A DNA stretch of 64,000 nucleotides from positions 1 to 64,000 of the forward strand of contig JBBSPV010000009.1 of NCBI GenBank assembly GCA_038258425.1, written 5' to 3'. The stretch's first letter is position 1. The number at the start of each line of letters is the position of its first letter. A model generated the notes under the pieces. The model had not been told where the DNA came from. It saw only the letters and a list, made by a program, of their open reading frames with translations, and searched no databases. The position numbers and the translations under genes are program-made. The stretch comes from DATLGB01 sp038258425. Its GTDB lineage: Bacteria > Actinomycetota > Thermoleophilia > Solirubrobacterales > Solirubrobacteraceae. Below, one piece after another: positions 16,705 through 24,484 of this stretch.

Positions 16705-16725
16705 CGCTGAGCCACCCGCTCAGCG
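16705..16725 (+). promoter_or_regulatory. stem-loop in the leader of the Wzt gene
   Basis: CGCTGAGC (16705-16712) is followed by the 5-nt loop CACCC and the exact complement GCTCAGCG (16718-16725). If transcription starts about 7 nt after TATAGT, the hairpin sits at the very 5' end of the mRNA, 15 nt before the start codon. It could stabilise the transcript or affect initiation; no ligand-binding fold is visible. Confidence 0.5.
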
Positions 16726-16740
16726 CTGCCGCGCAACCGT

Positions 16741-18036
16741 ATGCCGAGCCCGATCATCGCCGACGACGACACCTGGCAGGCGCGGACCCGTCCCTCCACG
16801 GAAGCCTCGCCGGTCGCGATCGAGGTCCGCGACGTCGCCAAGACCTTCCGGGTCCCGGCCCACCGGGTCGACTCGCTCAAGGAGCGCGTGACCCGCCCCC
16901 TCGCCACGGTCGACTACCGCGAGCACCGCGTGCTGGAGGCCATCTCCTTCGATGTCCGCCGTGGGGAGTTCTTCGGGATCGCCGGGCGCAACGGCTCGGG
17001 CAAGAGCACGCTGCTCAAGATCCTCGCCAGCATCTACCAGCCCGACACGGGGACCGTGCGCACGGCCGGACGGGTGGCGCCCTTCATCGAGCTCGGTGTC
17101 GGCTTCAACCCCGAGCTCACCGCCCGGGAGAATGCGGTGCTCAACGGCGTGCTGCTGGGCCTGACCCTGCGGGAGGCTCGCCGGCGTCTGGACGCGGTGC
17201 TCGACTTCGCGGAGCTTCAGGAGTTCGTCGACCTCAAGCTCAAGAACTACTCATCCGGCATGATGGTGCGGCTGGCCTTCGCCGTCATGGTGCAGGCCGA
17301 CGCCGACGTCATGCTCGTCGACGAGGTGCTCGCCGTCGGCGACGCGGCCTTCGCCCAGAAGTGCATGGACGTCTTCCACGAGCGGCGCCGGGCGGGCAAG
17401 ACCATCGTGCTCGTCACGCACGACATGGCGACGGTCCAGGCCATGTGCGACCGGGCGATGCTCATCCACGACGGGGAGCTGCGGTTCGTCGGTGACCCGG
17501 AGCAGGCCGCACTGCAGTATCTCCGGCTGAACTTCGGCGGTCACCAGGACGAGGCGGAGCCGGAGGGAGAGCGGACGGCCTTCGACGTGGCCGCCACCGC
17601 GGTACCCGAGTTCAACGTTCGCACCCTCCATGCCCAGCTGCGCGACCGGCAGGGGGATCCGGTCGACAACGTCGAGCAGGGCGAGCCGCTGGTCCTGGAC
17701 GTCGTACTCGTGGCCACGCGGGATCTGGACGAGGTGAGCTTCACCATCAACGTCCTCAACGAGGACGGCGCGATCGTGTTCGGTTTCGCCCGCAAGCTCG
17801 AGGAGTCAGTCCCGGCCGGCGAGCGGATCGTGCTGACGGGCAGCATCGACAATCCGCTGGTCAACGGCCGCTACTTCCTGGACTGCTGGGTCCGTAACGA
17901 CCCCGACGGCGGCCAGATCGCGGTGCAGGGGTTGCGGCTGCTGCAGTTCGTCATCTACGGAACGGCACCGCGTCACGGCCTCGTCTCCGTCAAGGCCGAC
18001 CTGGACCCGCGCCTCGAGGCGCCCTCGCGGCAATGA
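16741..18036 (+). CDS. wzt: ABC-type polysaccharide exporter, ATP-binding subunit (Wzt/TagH type)
   Basis: A 431-residue ATPase. The N-terminal half has Walker A GRNGSGKST near 82-90, the O-antigen exporter helix ELTARENAVLNG, the LKNYSSGMMVRLAF signature near 168-180, Walker B VMLVDEVLAVGD near 190 and the switch His in VLVTHD. Residues 280-425 form a Wzt_C-like beta-sandwich that in known systems binds the chain end of the glycan. It powers export of the polysaccharide built by the neighbouring enzymes. ATG at 16741 is preceded by a 5' leader with a hairpin. The stop overlaps the permease start in ATGA (18033-18036). Confidence 0.93.
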   Translation: MPSPIIADDDTWQARTRPSTEASPVAIEVRDVAKTFRVPAHRVDSLKERVTRPLATVDYREHRVLEAISFDVRRGEFFGIAGRNGSGKSTLLKILASIYQPDTGTVRTAGRVAPFIELGVGFNPELTARENAVLNGVLLGLTLREARRRLDAVLDFAELQEFVDLKLKNYSSGMMVRLAFAVMVQADADVMLVDEVLAVGDAAFAQKCMDVFHERRRAGKTIVLVTHDMATVQAMCDRAMLIHDGELRFVGDPEQAALQYLRLNFGGHQDEAEPEGERTAFDVAATAVPEFNVRTLHAQLRDRQGDPVDNVEQGEPLVLDVVLVATRDLDEVSFTINVLNEDGAIVFGFARKLEESVPAGERIVLTGSIDNPLVNGRYFLDCWVRNDPDGGQIAVQGLRLLQFVIYGTAPRHGLVSVKADLDPRLEAPSRQ

Positions 18037-18872
18037 GCGCCACCGCGGGCCTGCGCCCGATCCCCGGGCCGAGCCTCCTCGGCGGCGGGCGCCGCCGGTC
18101 GCTCGAGCTGCTGTGGCTCATCGCGGTCACCGACTTCAAGAAGACGTACTTCGGGACCGTGTTCGGCTATCTCTGGTCGATCGCCCGGCCGTTGCTGCTC
18201 TTCGGCGTGCTCCTCGCGGTCTTCACGCAGGTGTTCCGGATCGGGTCCGGTGTGCCGCACTATCCGGTGCTGCTGCTGTTCAACATCGTGCTGTTCGGGT
18301 TCTTCCAGGAGGCCACGGGCACGGCCGTCACCTCCATCGTCGCTCAGGAGTCCGTGATCCGCAAGACGCAGTTCCCGCGCCTCGTGGTGCCGCTGGCGGT
18401 CGTGCTGACCAGCCTGTTCAACCTGGCCCTCAACCTCGTTGCGGTCGCCGTCTTCCTCGTCGCCTTCGGCGTGACGCCGACCTGGACGTGGCTCGGATTC
18501 CCGCTCATCCTCGCCCTGCTGACCGGACTGACGACCGCGGTGTCCATGATCGTCTCCGCGCTGTACCCGCGCTTCCGGGACATGGCAATCATCTGGACGG
18601 TGCTGTCGACCGTGCTGTTCTACGCCAGTCCGGTGCTCTATCCACTCGAGAAGGTGCCGGCCGCGCTCCGCGACGTGCTCATGCTCAACCCGATATCCCT
18701 GCTGCTCGAGCTGGCTCGGCGGTGGGTGATCGATCCGACCGCCCCAAGCCTCACGGGACTCGTGAGCAACCCGCTGTGGCTGCTGGCGCCCGTCGCGATC
18801 TACGTGGGGACCTGCGTCCTGGCGGTCCGGGTGTTCCGCCGGGAGGCGCCCCGCATCGCCGAGGAGCTCTAG
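18033..18872 (+). CDS. wzm: ABC-2 type polysaccharide exporter, permease subunit (Wzm/TagG type)
   Basis: A 279-residue membrane protein with six predicted helices. The first cytoplasmic stretch has LIAVTDFKKTYFGTVFGYLWSI, typical of ABC-2 polysaccharide permeases, and QESVIRKTQFPRLVVPL forms the coupling helix region. LMLNPISLLLELARRWVI near the end is also characteristic. It forms the channel driven by the adjacent Wzt ATPase and moves finished or growing chains across the membrane. The start is coupled by the 4-bp ATGA overlap. Confidence 0.93.
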   Translation: MSATAGLRPIPGPSLLGGGRRRSLELLWLIAVTDFKKTYFGTVFGYLWSIARPLLLFGVLLAVFTQVFRIGSGVPHYPVLLLFNIVLFGFFQEATGTAVTSIVAQESVIRKTQFPRLVVPLAVVLTSLFNLALNLVAVAVFLVAFGVTPTWTWLGFPLILALLTGLTTAVSMIVSALYPRFRDMAIIWTVLSTVLFYASPVLYPLEKVPAALRDVLMLNPISLLLELARRWVIDPTAPSLTGLVSNPLWLLAPVAIYVGTCVLAVRVFRREAPRIAEEL

Positions 18873-19264
18873 TGGCGCGCGCAGGCCTCGGGGTGGTCGG
18901 CGTCCTGGTCGTCGCCTGGCTCGCCGTCATGGCGCACAACGCGCACCTGGAGGCGCGCGCCGCAGCGGCCACGCGGCACGGTGGCACCCCGGGACAACTT
19001 GCCCATGCCGCGGCAGACCTCCGACGAGCCGGGCTCCTGAACCCCGACACCACGCCGGACGTCGCCCGGGCCGTCGTCCTGCGCGCACAGGGGCGCGACC
19101 GACAGGCGGCCGCGCTCGTCGCCGACGTCGTGCGGCGCGAGCCGGACAACCTGCTTGCCTGGCGGCTGGTCGGCGTCTACGCGGGCGACCGCGACCCTGC
19201 GGCGCTGGTCCGGGCGGGCGCCGCGCAACGCCGGCTGGACCCGCTCAGCGTCCGGCCTCGCTGA
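18872..19264 (+). CDS. small membrane-anchored TPR-like protein
   Basis: A 130-residue protein. GTG 18872 shares its G with the last base of the permease TAG stop, so it is probably co-translated. One N-terminal helix (VGVLVVAWLAVMAHNAHL) is followed by two amphipathic helix pairs (LAHAAADLRRAGLLNPD and GRDRQAAALVADVVRREPDNLLAWRLVGVYA) with the spacing of tetratricopeptide repeats. It may scaffold the exporter or ligase; no direct function is known. Its last 88 bp overlap the convergent ligase gene. Confidence 0.65.
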   Translation: MARAGLGVVGVLVVAWLAVMAHNAHLEARAAAATRHGGTPGQLAHAAADLRRAGLLNPDTTPDVARAVVLRAQGRDRQAAALVADVVRREPDNLLAWRLVGVYAGDRDPAALVRAGAAQRRLDPLSVRPR

Positions 19265-20697
19265 GGGTCCTCGGACAACACCAGAAGCGTTCCGGCGAGC
19301 GCGAGCGCCGGCAGTGACACCGCCGGGAGCTGCCAGAGCCAGTCGATCGACGCGTGCAGCACCCAGGCGATCAGCGCGGCGCACGGACCCGCGGCGAGCC
19401 GGCGGTCGCGCGACAGGGCCCGGCGGCCGGCTACGGCGACCCCGCCGATGAGCAGGGCCAGGGCGAGCAGCCCGACGACCCCGAGCTCGGCGGCCATCTC
19501 GAACTCCAGCGAGTGCGTATCGCGGACGGCCTCGTGGATCGAACGCTCCTGCAGCCACGCGACCCGGAAGCTGCCCGCGCCTCCGCCGACGAGCGGTCGC
19601 TCGGCGAAGACCCGCGAGGCGACGCGCCAGTACTCGTACCGGTTGGAGGAGACCGTGGTCAGCCGGGTGGCTCGTGCGCCCGCCGAGAGCTCGGCCGCCG
19701 TCGGGCGCTCGGCCAGTCCGCCCACCACCAGCCCGACGGCGACCGCGGCGCCGAGGACGGCGGCGACCGGGGCGAGCCGACGGGCCCACGCGGGAGGCGC
19801 GTCCGACACCGCGCCTCCGCGGCCGACGTCTCGAGCGGTCAGCCAGCCGAGCACGAGGGCCAGCCCCACGAACAGGACGAGCAGGGCCGCGCCGTCGCGT
19901 TCGCGCCCGCCCGTCGTGCCCTGCAGGGCGGTGACGCCGTCGAACGGCACGCAGGCGACGGCGGCGAGGACCGCGGTCACCAGCGCGGCGAGGCACGCGC
20001 GCAGCTGCGCGCGCGACGGCGCCAGCGCCGCGAGCGTGACGAGCCCCACGAGGGCCACCGCGATCGCCCCGCGGGAGAAGGACAGGTAGACCCCGGCTCC
20101 CAACGGCACGATGGCCGTGGCCGCAAGGATCCGCAGCGCCGGCGGTCGGGACCGGTCACCGATCAGCCGCGTGCACAGGATCAGGCCGACGGCGGCCAGG
20201 GCCCCCTCCGCGTTCCAGTAGGTGAGGGGCTGTTCCAGGCGGCCGCCCGCACTACGCGAGTGCGCGAGGTGCACGACACCGGGCAGCAGCCGGCCGGCGA
20301 GCCCGTACACCACCACGAGCGTCGCCCCGGCCGCCAGACCGGGCTCGACGAGCCGAACGGCCCAGGGCGCCCGCATGACCCCGATCGCGAGCAGCAACGC
20401 GCCCGTGTAGAGCGTGAGCCGCTGGACGCTGTCGTTGGCTGGGCCGCCCAGCGGCGCCCAGGCGAGGGATGCGGCCGTCCACACCGTCATGAGGACGAGG
20501 CCGCCGAGCGCCACCCGGCCGGCGGTGCTGCGCGGCAGGGGCGCGGGTCCGGTGACGACCAGCGCGAGGACCAGGACCCAGACGACGAGCGCCGCCACCA
20601 CGCGCGGCTGCGCGTAGAAGCCGCCGGAGAAGAAGGCGAGGACGGTCGGGGTGGCGAGCAGGCAGGCCGTGGCCAGGACGAGCACGGCGCGGCGCAT
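19177..20697 (-). CDS. O-antigen ligase/polymerase-like membrane protein (WaaL/Wzy family)
   Basis: A 506-residue protein with about 11-12 helices. The large outside loop carries SSNRYEYWRVASRVFAERP, VGGGAGSFRVAW and RDTHSLEFEMAAELG, the layout of the Wzy_C/O-antigen ligase family whose Arg and His residues bind the lipid-linked glycan. It probably attaches the exported chain to its anchor or polymerises it. The ATG at 20697 lies 8 nt after TACCCT (20711-20706). The last about 20 residues (from CAAPARTSAAG) are encoded opposite the TPR-like gene and look like a read-through tail rather than a family domain. Confidence 0.8.
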   Translation of the reverse strand: MRRAVLVLATACLLATPTVLAFFSGGFYAQPRVVAALVVWVLVLALVVTGPAPLPRSTAGRVALGGLVLMTVWTAASLAWAPLGGPANDSVQRLTLYTGALLLAIGVMRAPWAVRLVEPGLAAGATLVVVYGLAGRLLPGVVHLAHSRSAGGRLEQPLTYWNAEGALAAVGLILCTRLIGDRSRPPALRILAATAIVPLGAGVYLSFSRGAIAVALVGLVTLAALAPSRAQLRACLAALVTAVLAAVACVPFDGVTALQGTTGGRERDGAALLVLFVGLALVLGWLTARDVGRGGAVSDAPPAWARRLAPVAAVLGAAVAVGLVVGGLAERPTAAELSAGARATRLTTVSSNRYEYWRVASRVFAERPLVGGGAGSFRVAWLQERSIHEAVRDTHSLEFEMAAELGVVGLLALALLIGGVAVAGRRALSRDRRLAAGPCAALIAWVLHASIDWLWQLPAVSLPALALAGTLLVLSEDPQRGRTLSGSSRRCAAPARTSAAGSRSPA

Positions 20698-20743
20698 GGG
20701 CGATCAGGGTATCGGCGCGCCGTCAGCCGGTAGCGTCGCGACC

Positions 20744-21709
20744 GTGGACGTGGCGATCGTGGTTCCCAACTTCAACGGCGAGCGCTGGCTTTCCGGACTC
20801 TTGGAGTCCATCCGCGTGCAGACCCGCCCGCCGGTCGAGGTGCTCGTGGTCGACGACGGCTCCACGGATCGGTCGCTCGCCCTGCTCGCCGGCCGGTTCC
20901 CGGACGTCCGCCGGGTGGCGCTGGGCGACAACGGCGGCTTCGCCCGGACCGCGAACGCCGGCGTCCGGGCGACCACGGCGGAGGCCGTCGCGCTGGTCAA
21001 CACGGACGTCGTGCTGGCGCCGGACTGGATCGAGCGTGCCCACGACGCGCTCACCGAGCAGCCGGCGGCGGCCGCCGTCGCCACGAAGCTCGTCGATCTC
21101 ACCGATCCCTCCCTGCTCTACGACGCGGGCGACGTGCTCCGCCGTGACGGGGCGTGCGAGCAGCGCGGACGCTTCGAGCGCGACCGCGGTCGCTGGGACG
21201 CACCCGGCGCCGTGTTCTCCGCCTGCGCCGGGGCGGCCCTCTACCGGCGGGGAGCCGTGCTGGATGCCGGCGGCTTCGACGAGCGCTTCGGGACCTACCT
21301 CGAGGACGTCGACCTCGGCCTGCGCCTGCGCCTGGCCGGCTGGACGTGCGCCTGGGAGCCGCGCGCGGTCGCGCGCCACGCCGGCGGTGGGTCCAGCGCC
21401 GGCCTGCGGCACGGACCCGGCGCCTGGGTCCAGCGGAACACGCTGCTGCTCGTCGCGCGCACCTTCCGCAAGCGCTGGCTGCCGCTGGTGGCCTACCGGC
21501 AGCTCGGTTGGGCCTGGCGCGCCGCCCGCGCCGGCGCGCTGCGCGAGCACGTGGCCGGCACGCGAATGGCGCTGCCGCTGCTTCCGGTCTTCGTGCGCGA
21601 GCGCCGCGCGCTGCGCGCCGCGGCCGTCGTCGCCATCGACGACGTCATCCCGTCACGGCCGATCCGAGGCCGCAGCGCGGGCGGCCATCCGTCCCGCCAC
21701 GCGGGCTAG
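20744..21709 (+). CDS. GT2 glycosyltransferase, rhamnosyltransferase-like
   Basis: A 321-residue protein from GTG 20744 (VDVAIVVPNFNGERW), placed 7 nt after TAGCGT (20731-20736). The motifs are VLVVDDGSTDRS for the nucleotide-binding turn, LVNTDVVLAPDWIE for the metal site, SACAGAALYRRGAVLDAGGFDE and YLEDVDLGLRLRLAGW for the catalytic ED, and ARHAGGGSS. This is the WcaA/GT2 rhamnosyl- or galactofuranosyl-transferase class. It probably adds one residue of the glycan. It converges on the GT4 gene with only 5 bp between stops. Confidence 0.85.
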   Translation: MDVAIVVPNFNGERWLSGLLESIRVQTRPPVEVLVVDDGSTDRSLALLAGRFPDVRRVALGDNGGFARTANAGVRATTAEAVALVNTDVVLAPDWIERAHDALTEQPAAAAVATKLVDLTDPSLLYDAGDVLRRDGACEQRGRFERDRGRWDAPGAVFSACAGAALYRRGAVLDAGGFDERFGTYLEDVDLGLRLRLAGWTCAWEPRAVARHAGGGSSAGLRHGPGAWVQRNTLLLVARTFRKRWLPLVAYRQLGWAWRAARAGALREHVAGTRMALPLLPVFVRERRALRAAAVVAIDDVIPSRPIRGRSAGGHPSRHAG

Positions 21710-21714
21710 CCGGC

Positions 21715-22839
21715 TCAGCGCAGGGCCTCGGCCAGTACGGGGAACCCGCTCGGCCTCGTCATGCCGACTGCCCGCAGGATGCCCTCGGCGAACTGCTCGC
21801 GCCCGAAGCGCCGGGCGTTGGCGACGCAGGCGTCGGCATCGATCCCTCCCGCGTCGAAGCCGGCCACGACGGTGGCGAGCGCCTCGGGGTCGGAGGGCTC
21901 GAAGAACGTGCCCGTCACGCCGTCCACGACGGTCTCCAGCAGGCCGCCGGCGCGGTTGGCGATCACCGGCCGGCCGGCCGCCTGGGCCTCGACTGCGGCG
22001 ATGCCGAACTCCTCCGTGCCCGTGACCACCAGCGCCTGGGCCCCGGCGAGCAACGACGCCACCTCGGCGTCCGTCGCGCGCCCGGTGAAGGTGACGGTCG
22101 GCCCGGCGATGGAGTGCAGGCGCCGGGAGTCGGGTCCGTCGCCGACGACCACGAGCCGCCGGCCGAGCCGGTTGAAGGCCCGGACCGCGACGTCGAGGCG
22201 CTTGTGGCTCATGAGCTCGGAGAGCACGAGGTGGTAGTCGCCGACCGGCCCCGGCCCGAAGCGGTCGAGGTCGACGGGCGGGTAGACGACGTCGGCGACG
22301 CGGTCGAAGCTCCGGGCGATCCGCTCCTGCGTCGTGACGGAGTTCGCGACGTAGCGGTCCACCCCCCGGGCGACCCGGCGGTCCCAGTCGCGCCAGCGGT
22401 CGAAGATCTTGCCGAGCGCGAGCCGCGTGAGCGGATCGCGCGCCGCGAGCGTCGCTTCGCGCTCGTCCCAGGCGTAGCGGAACGGGTTGTGGCAGTAGCA
22501 GACGTGTGCCGCGGCGTCGGGGACGCTGACCCCGTGGGCCCAGGCGCTCGAGCTGGAGATCACGAGGTCGTAGCCCGACAGGTCGAGGCGCTCCATCGCC
22601 GCGGGGTACAGCGGCAGCAGCGTGCGGAAGGTCCGCGCGCTGGGGCGCAGGCGCTGGAGGTAGGACGCCGTCACGGAGCGATGCTCGAAGCAGCCGCGCG
22701 TCCCCTCGGCGTCGTAGACCGCGGTGAACAGGTCGGCGTCCGGGAACAGCTCGCAGAGCGCGAGGAAGACGCGCTCGGCGCCGCGGACATCGAGCAGGAA
22801 GTCGTGGACGAGCGCCGTCCGTGGCTGGTCCTGCTCCAT
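21715..22839 (-). CDS. GT4 glycosyltransferase
   Basis: A 374-residue GT-B protein. The N-terminal half has RTALVHDFLLDVRGAERVF (acceptor site), SGYDLVISSSSAWAHGV and HVCYCHNPFRYAWD. The C-terminal half has LVLSELMSHKRLDVAVRAF, VVVGDGPDSRRL and the donor motif GTEEFGIAAVEAQAAGRPV (E-x7-E). It resembles mannosyl- or rhamnosyltransferases of surface glycans. I start at ATG 22839, 7 nt after TAAGGT (22852-22847), rather than at the earlier in-frame starts. It closes the glycan island. Confidence 0.88.
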   Translation of the reverse strand: MEQDQPRTALVHDFLLDVRGAERVFLALCELFPDADLFTAVYDAEGTRGCFEHRSVTASYLQRLRPSARTFRTLLPLYPAAMERLDLSGYDLVISSSSAWAHGVSVPDAAAHVCYCHNPFRYAWDEREATLAARDPLTRLALGKIFDRWRDWDRRVARGVDRYVANSVTTQERIARSFDRVADVVYPPVDLDRFGPGPVGDYHLVLSELMSHKRLDVAVRAFNRLGRRLVVVGDGPDSRRLHSIAGPTVTFTGRATDAEVASLLAGAQALVVTGTEEFGIAAVEAQAAGRPVIANRAGGLLETVVDGVTGTFFEPSDPEALATVVAGFDAGGIDADACVANARRFGREQFAEGILRAVGMTRPSGFPVLAEALR

Positions 22840-22887
22840 CCGGGTCACCTTACGGGATCGGGGGCGCCAAGACGCTAGGTTCCGGTG

Positions 22888-23919
22888 GTGCCGCCGGACC
22901 GCGTCGTTGCCTTCGCCCCCGGGCGGGTGAACCTCATCGGCGAGCACACCGATTACAACGACGGACTGAGCCTTCCACTTGCGATTCGGGCCGGAGTGAC
23001 CGTGACGGCCCAGCGGCTGCCGGGCACGCGCGTCGAGGCCCTGGCCGCCGATCTCGGCGAGGAGGACGCCTTCGAGCTCGACGCCCCGGCGCCGGCCGAG
23101 GGCTGGCGCGCCTTCGTCCGGGGCGTCACCGCCGAGCTAGGCGCCGCCGGGCTGCCGGTCGCCCCGGCCAGGCTGGAGATCAGCGGCAGCCTCGCCCAGG
23201 GGTCCGGGCTCTCGTCCTCCGCGGCGCTCGAGGTGGCGCTGTGCCTCGCCCTGCTCGGCCTGAGCGGGGCGCAGGACGCCGATCGCGTCGCCCTGGCCCG
23301 GATCTGCTCGCGCGTCGAACACGACTGGGTGGGCGCCGACTCCGGGCTGCTCGACCAGCTCGCGTCGCTGCTCGGCCGCGAGGGCGCCGCCCTGCGCATC
23401 GACTTCCGCTCGCTCGACGTCGTCCCCGTGCCGCTCGAGCTCGGCGGCTTCAGCCTGGTCACGGTCGACTCGGGTGAGGCGCACTCCATCGCCGCCTCGG
23501 GTTACAACGAGCGCCGCGGGGAGTGCCGGGCGGCGTGCGAGGCGCTCGGAATCGAGTCCCTGCGGGACGCCCCGCCCGACGCGGTGGACCGGCTCGACGG
23601 CGTGCTGGCGCGGCGCGTCCGGCACGTCATGAGCGAGAACGCGCGCGTGGACGCCACGGTGACGGCGCTGCACGACGGCGACCTCGAGGCGGTGGGACGG
23701 CTGCTGGACGCCTCGCACGCGAGCCTGCGCGACGACTACGAGGCCTCGACGGACGCCGTCGAGGCGACGGTGGCCCGGCTCACGGCGGCGGGCGCAGCGG
23801 GCGCGCGCATGATGGGCGGAGGCTTCGGCGGCCACGTGCTCGGCCTGCTCATGCCCGGCGCCGAGACGCCCGCGGACGCGACGGTCGTCACCCCCGGTCC
23901 CGGCGCCCGGCTGCTCTAG
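22888..23919 (+). CDS. galK: galactokinase
   Basis: A 343-residue GHMP kinase that phosphorylates galactose with ATP to galactose 1-phosphate, the first Leloir step. Signature 1 GRVNLIGEHTDYNDG is at 12-26, the ATP loop GSGLSSSAAL near 107-116 and the catalytic Asp156 in DSGLLDQLAS. The third motif MMGGGFGG is near 308-315. Of the tandem GTG codons at 22885 and 22888, the second fits the 6-nt spacing from TAGGTT (22876-22881) seen elsewhere. It may feed the neighbouring glycan pathway with UDP-galactose precursors. Confidence 0.92.
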   Translation: MPPDRVVAFAPGRVNLIGEHTDYNDGLSLPLAIRAGVTVTAQRLPGTRVEALAADLGEEDAFELDAPAPAEGWRAFVRGVTAELGAAGLPVAPARLEISGSLAQGSGLSSSAALEVALCLALLGLSGAQDADRVALARICSRVEHDWVGADSGLLDQLASLLGREGAALRIDFRSLDVVPVPLELGGFSLVTVDSGEAHSIAASGYNERRGECRAACEALGIESLRDAPPDAVDRLDGVLARRVRHVMSENARVDATVTALHDGDLEAVGRLLDASHASLRDDYEASTDAVEATVARLTAAGAAGARMMGGGFGGHVLGLLMPGAETPADATVVTPGPGARLL

Positions 23920-24181
23920 CGGTCGATCACCACGGACCAGACCGTCCCGGCGCGACCGACGCCCGGGCCACGCGGGCTCCGCGGAGAGGGTCAGGTCGCG
24001 GGCCACCGCTGCACCCACGTGGCGCCTCACTGCACGTGGAGCGGGCGGGGAACCGTTGGGGGCCGCGAGCCGGACCACGTCACGCGGAGGGATCCGTGCG
24101 CCGTCTGGCGCACCGTCTCGAGCCCGACCTGGGCGTCCGCTTCTGTCGCCGGCGAGTCCGAGCGACGGGACGCGACTGGTC
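23920..24181. other. intergenic stretch, no gene seen
   Basis: These 262 bp separate the convergent galactokinase and small membrane-protein genes. No frame has a start with convincing codon bias or a recognisable domain, and no strong hairpin with a T-run is present. I see nothing to annotate. Confidence 0.5.
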
Positions 24182-24475
24182 CTAGCCCTCGGACTCCGCC
24201 TCGGTCATCTGCTCGCCCAGCGGCCGCCACAGCGCCCAGGCCACGAACAGCGCGCCGAGTACGAGCATCCCGATGCCGGTCAGCAGGTTGATGTGCACGC
24301 CGCCGGCCTTGTCGATCTCCGCCTGCCCGTCCGTCAGCCCGACGATGACGAGGATCACCCCGTAGAGCAGGAAGAGGCCGCCGATGATCCGGCGCAGGTC
24401 GAAGAGGTTGGCGGCCTGGGCCTCCCGTCCCCCCTCCGTGTGGTCGGCCTCGGTCTCGATGTGCTCGTCGCTCAT
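24182..24475 (-). CDS. small two-helix membrane protein, symporter partner
   Basis: A 97-residue protein with acidic, hydrophilic ends and two predicted helices (IGGLFLLYGVILVIVGLTDG and LTGIGMLVLGALFVAWALW). It starts 9 nt after the sodium:solute symporter stop and has a real Shine-Dalgarno (GGAG, 6 nt before ATG 24475), so it is translated from the symporter mRNA. Small partners of this sort occur next to SSS transporters. A role in folding or regulation of the symporter is only an inference. Confidence 0.7.
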   Translation of the reverse strand: MSDEHIETEADHTEGGREAQAANLFDLRRIIGGLFLLYGVILVIVGLTDGQAEIDKAGGVHINLLTGIGMLVLGALFVAWALWRPLGEQMTEAESEG

Positions 24476-24484
24476 GCCGGGCTC

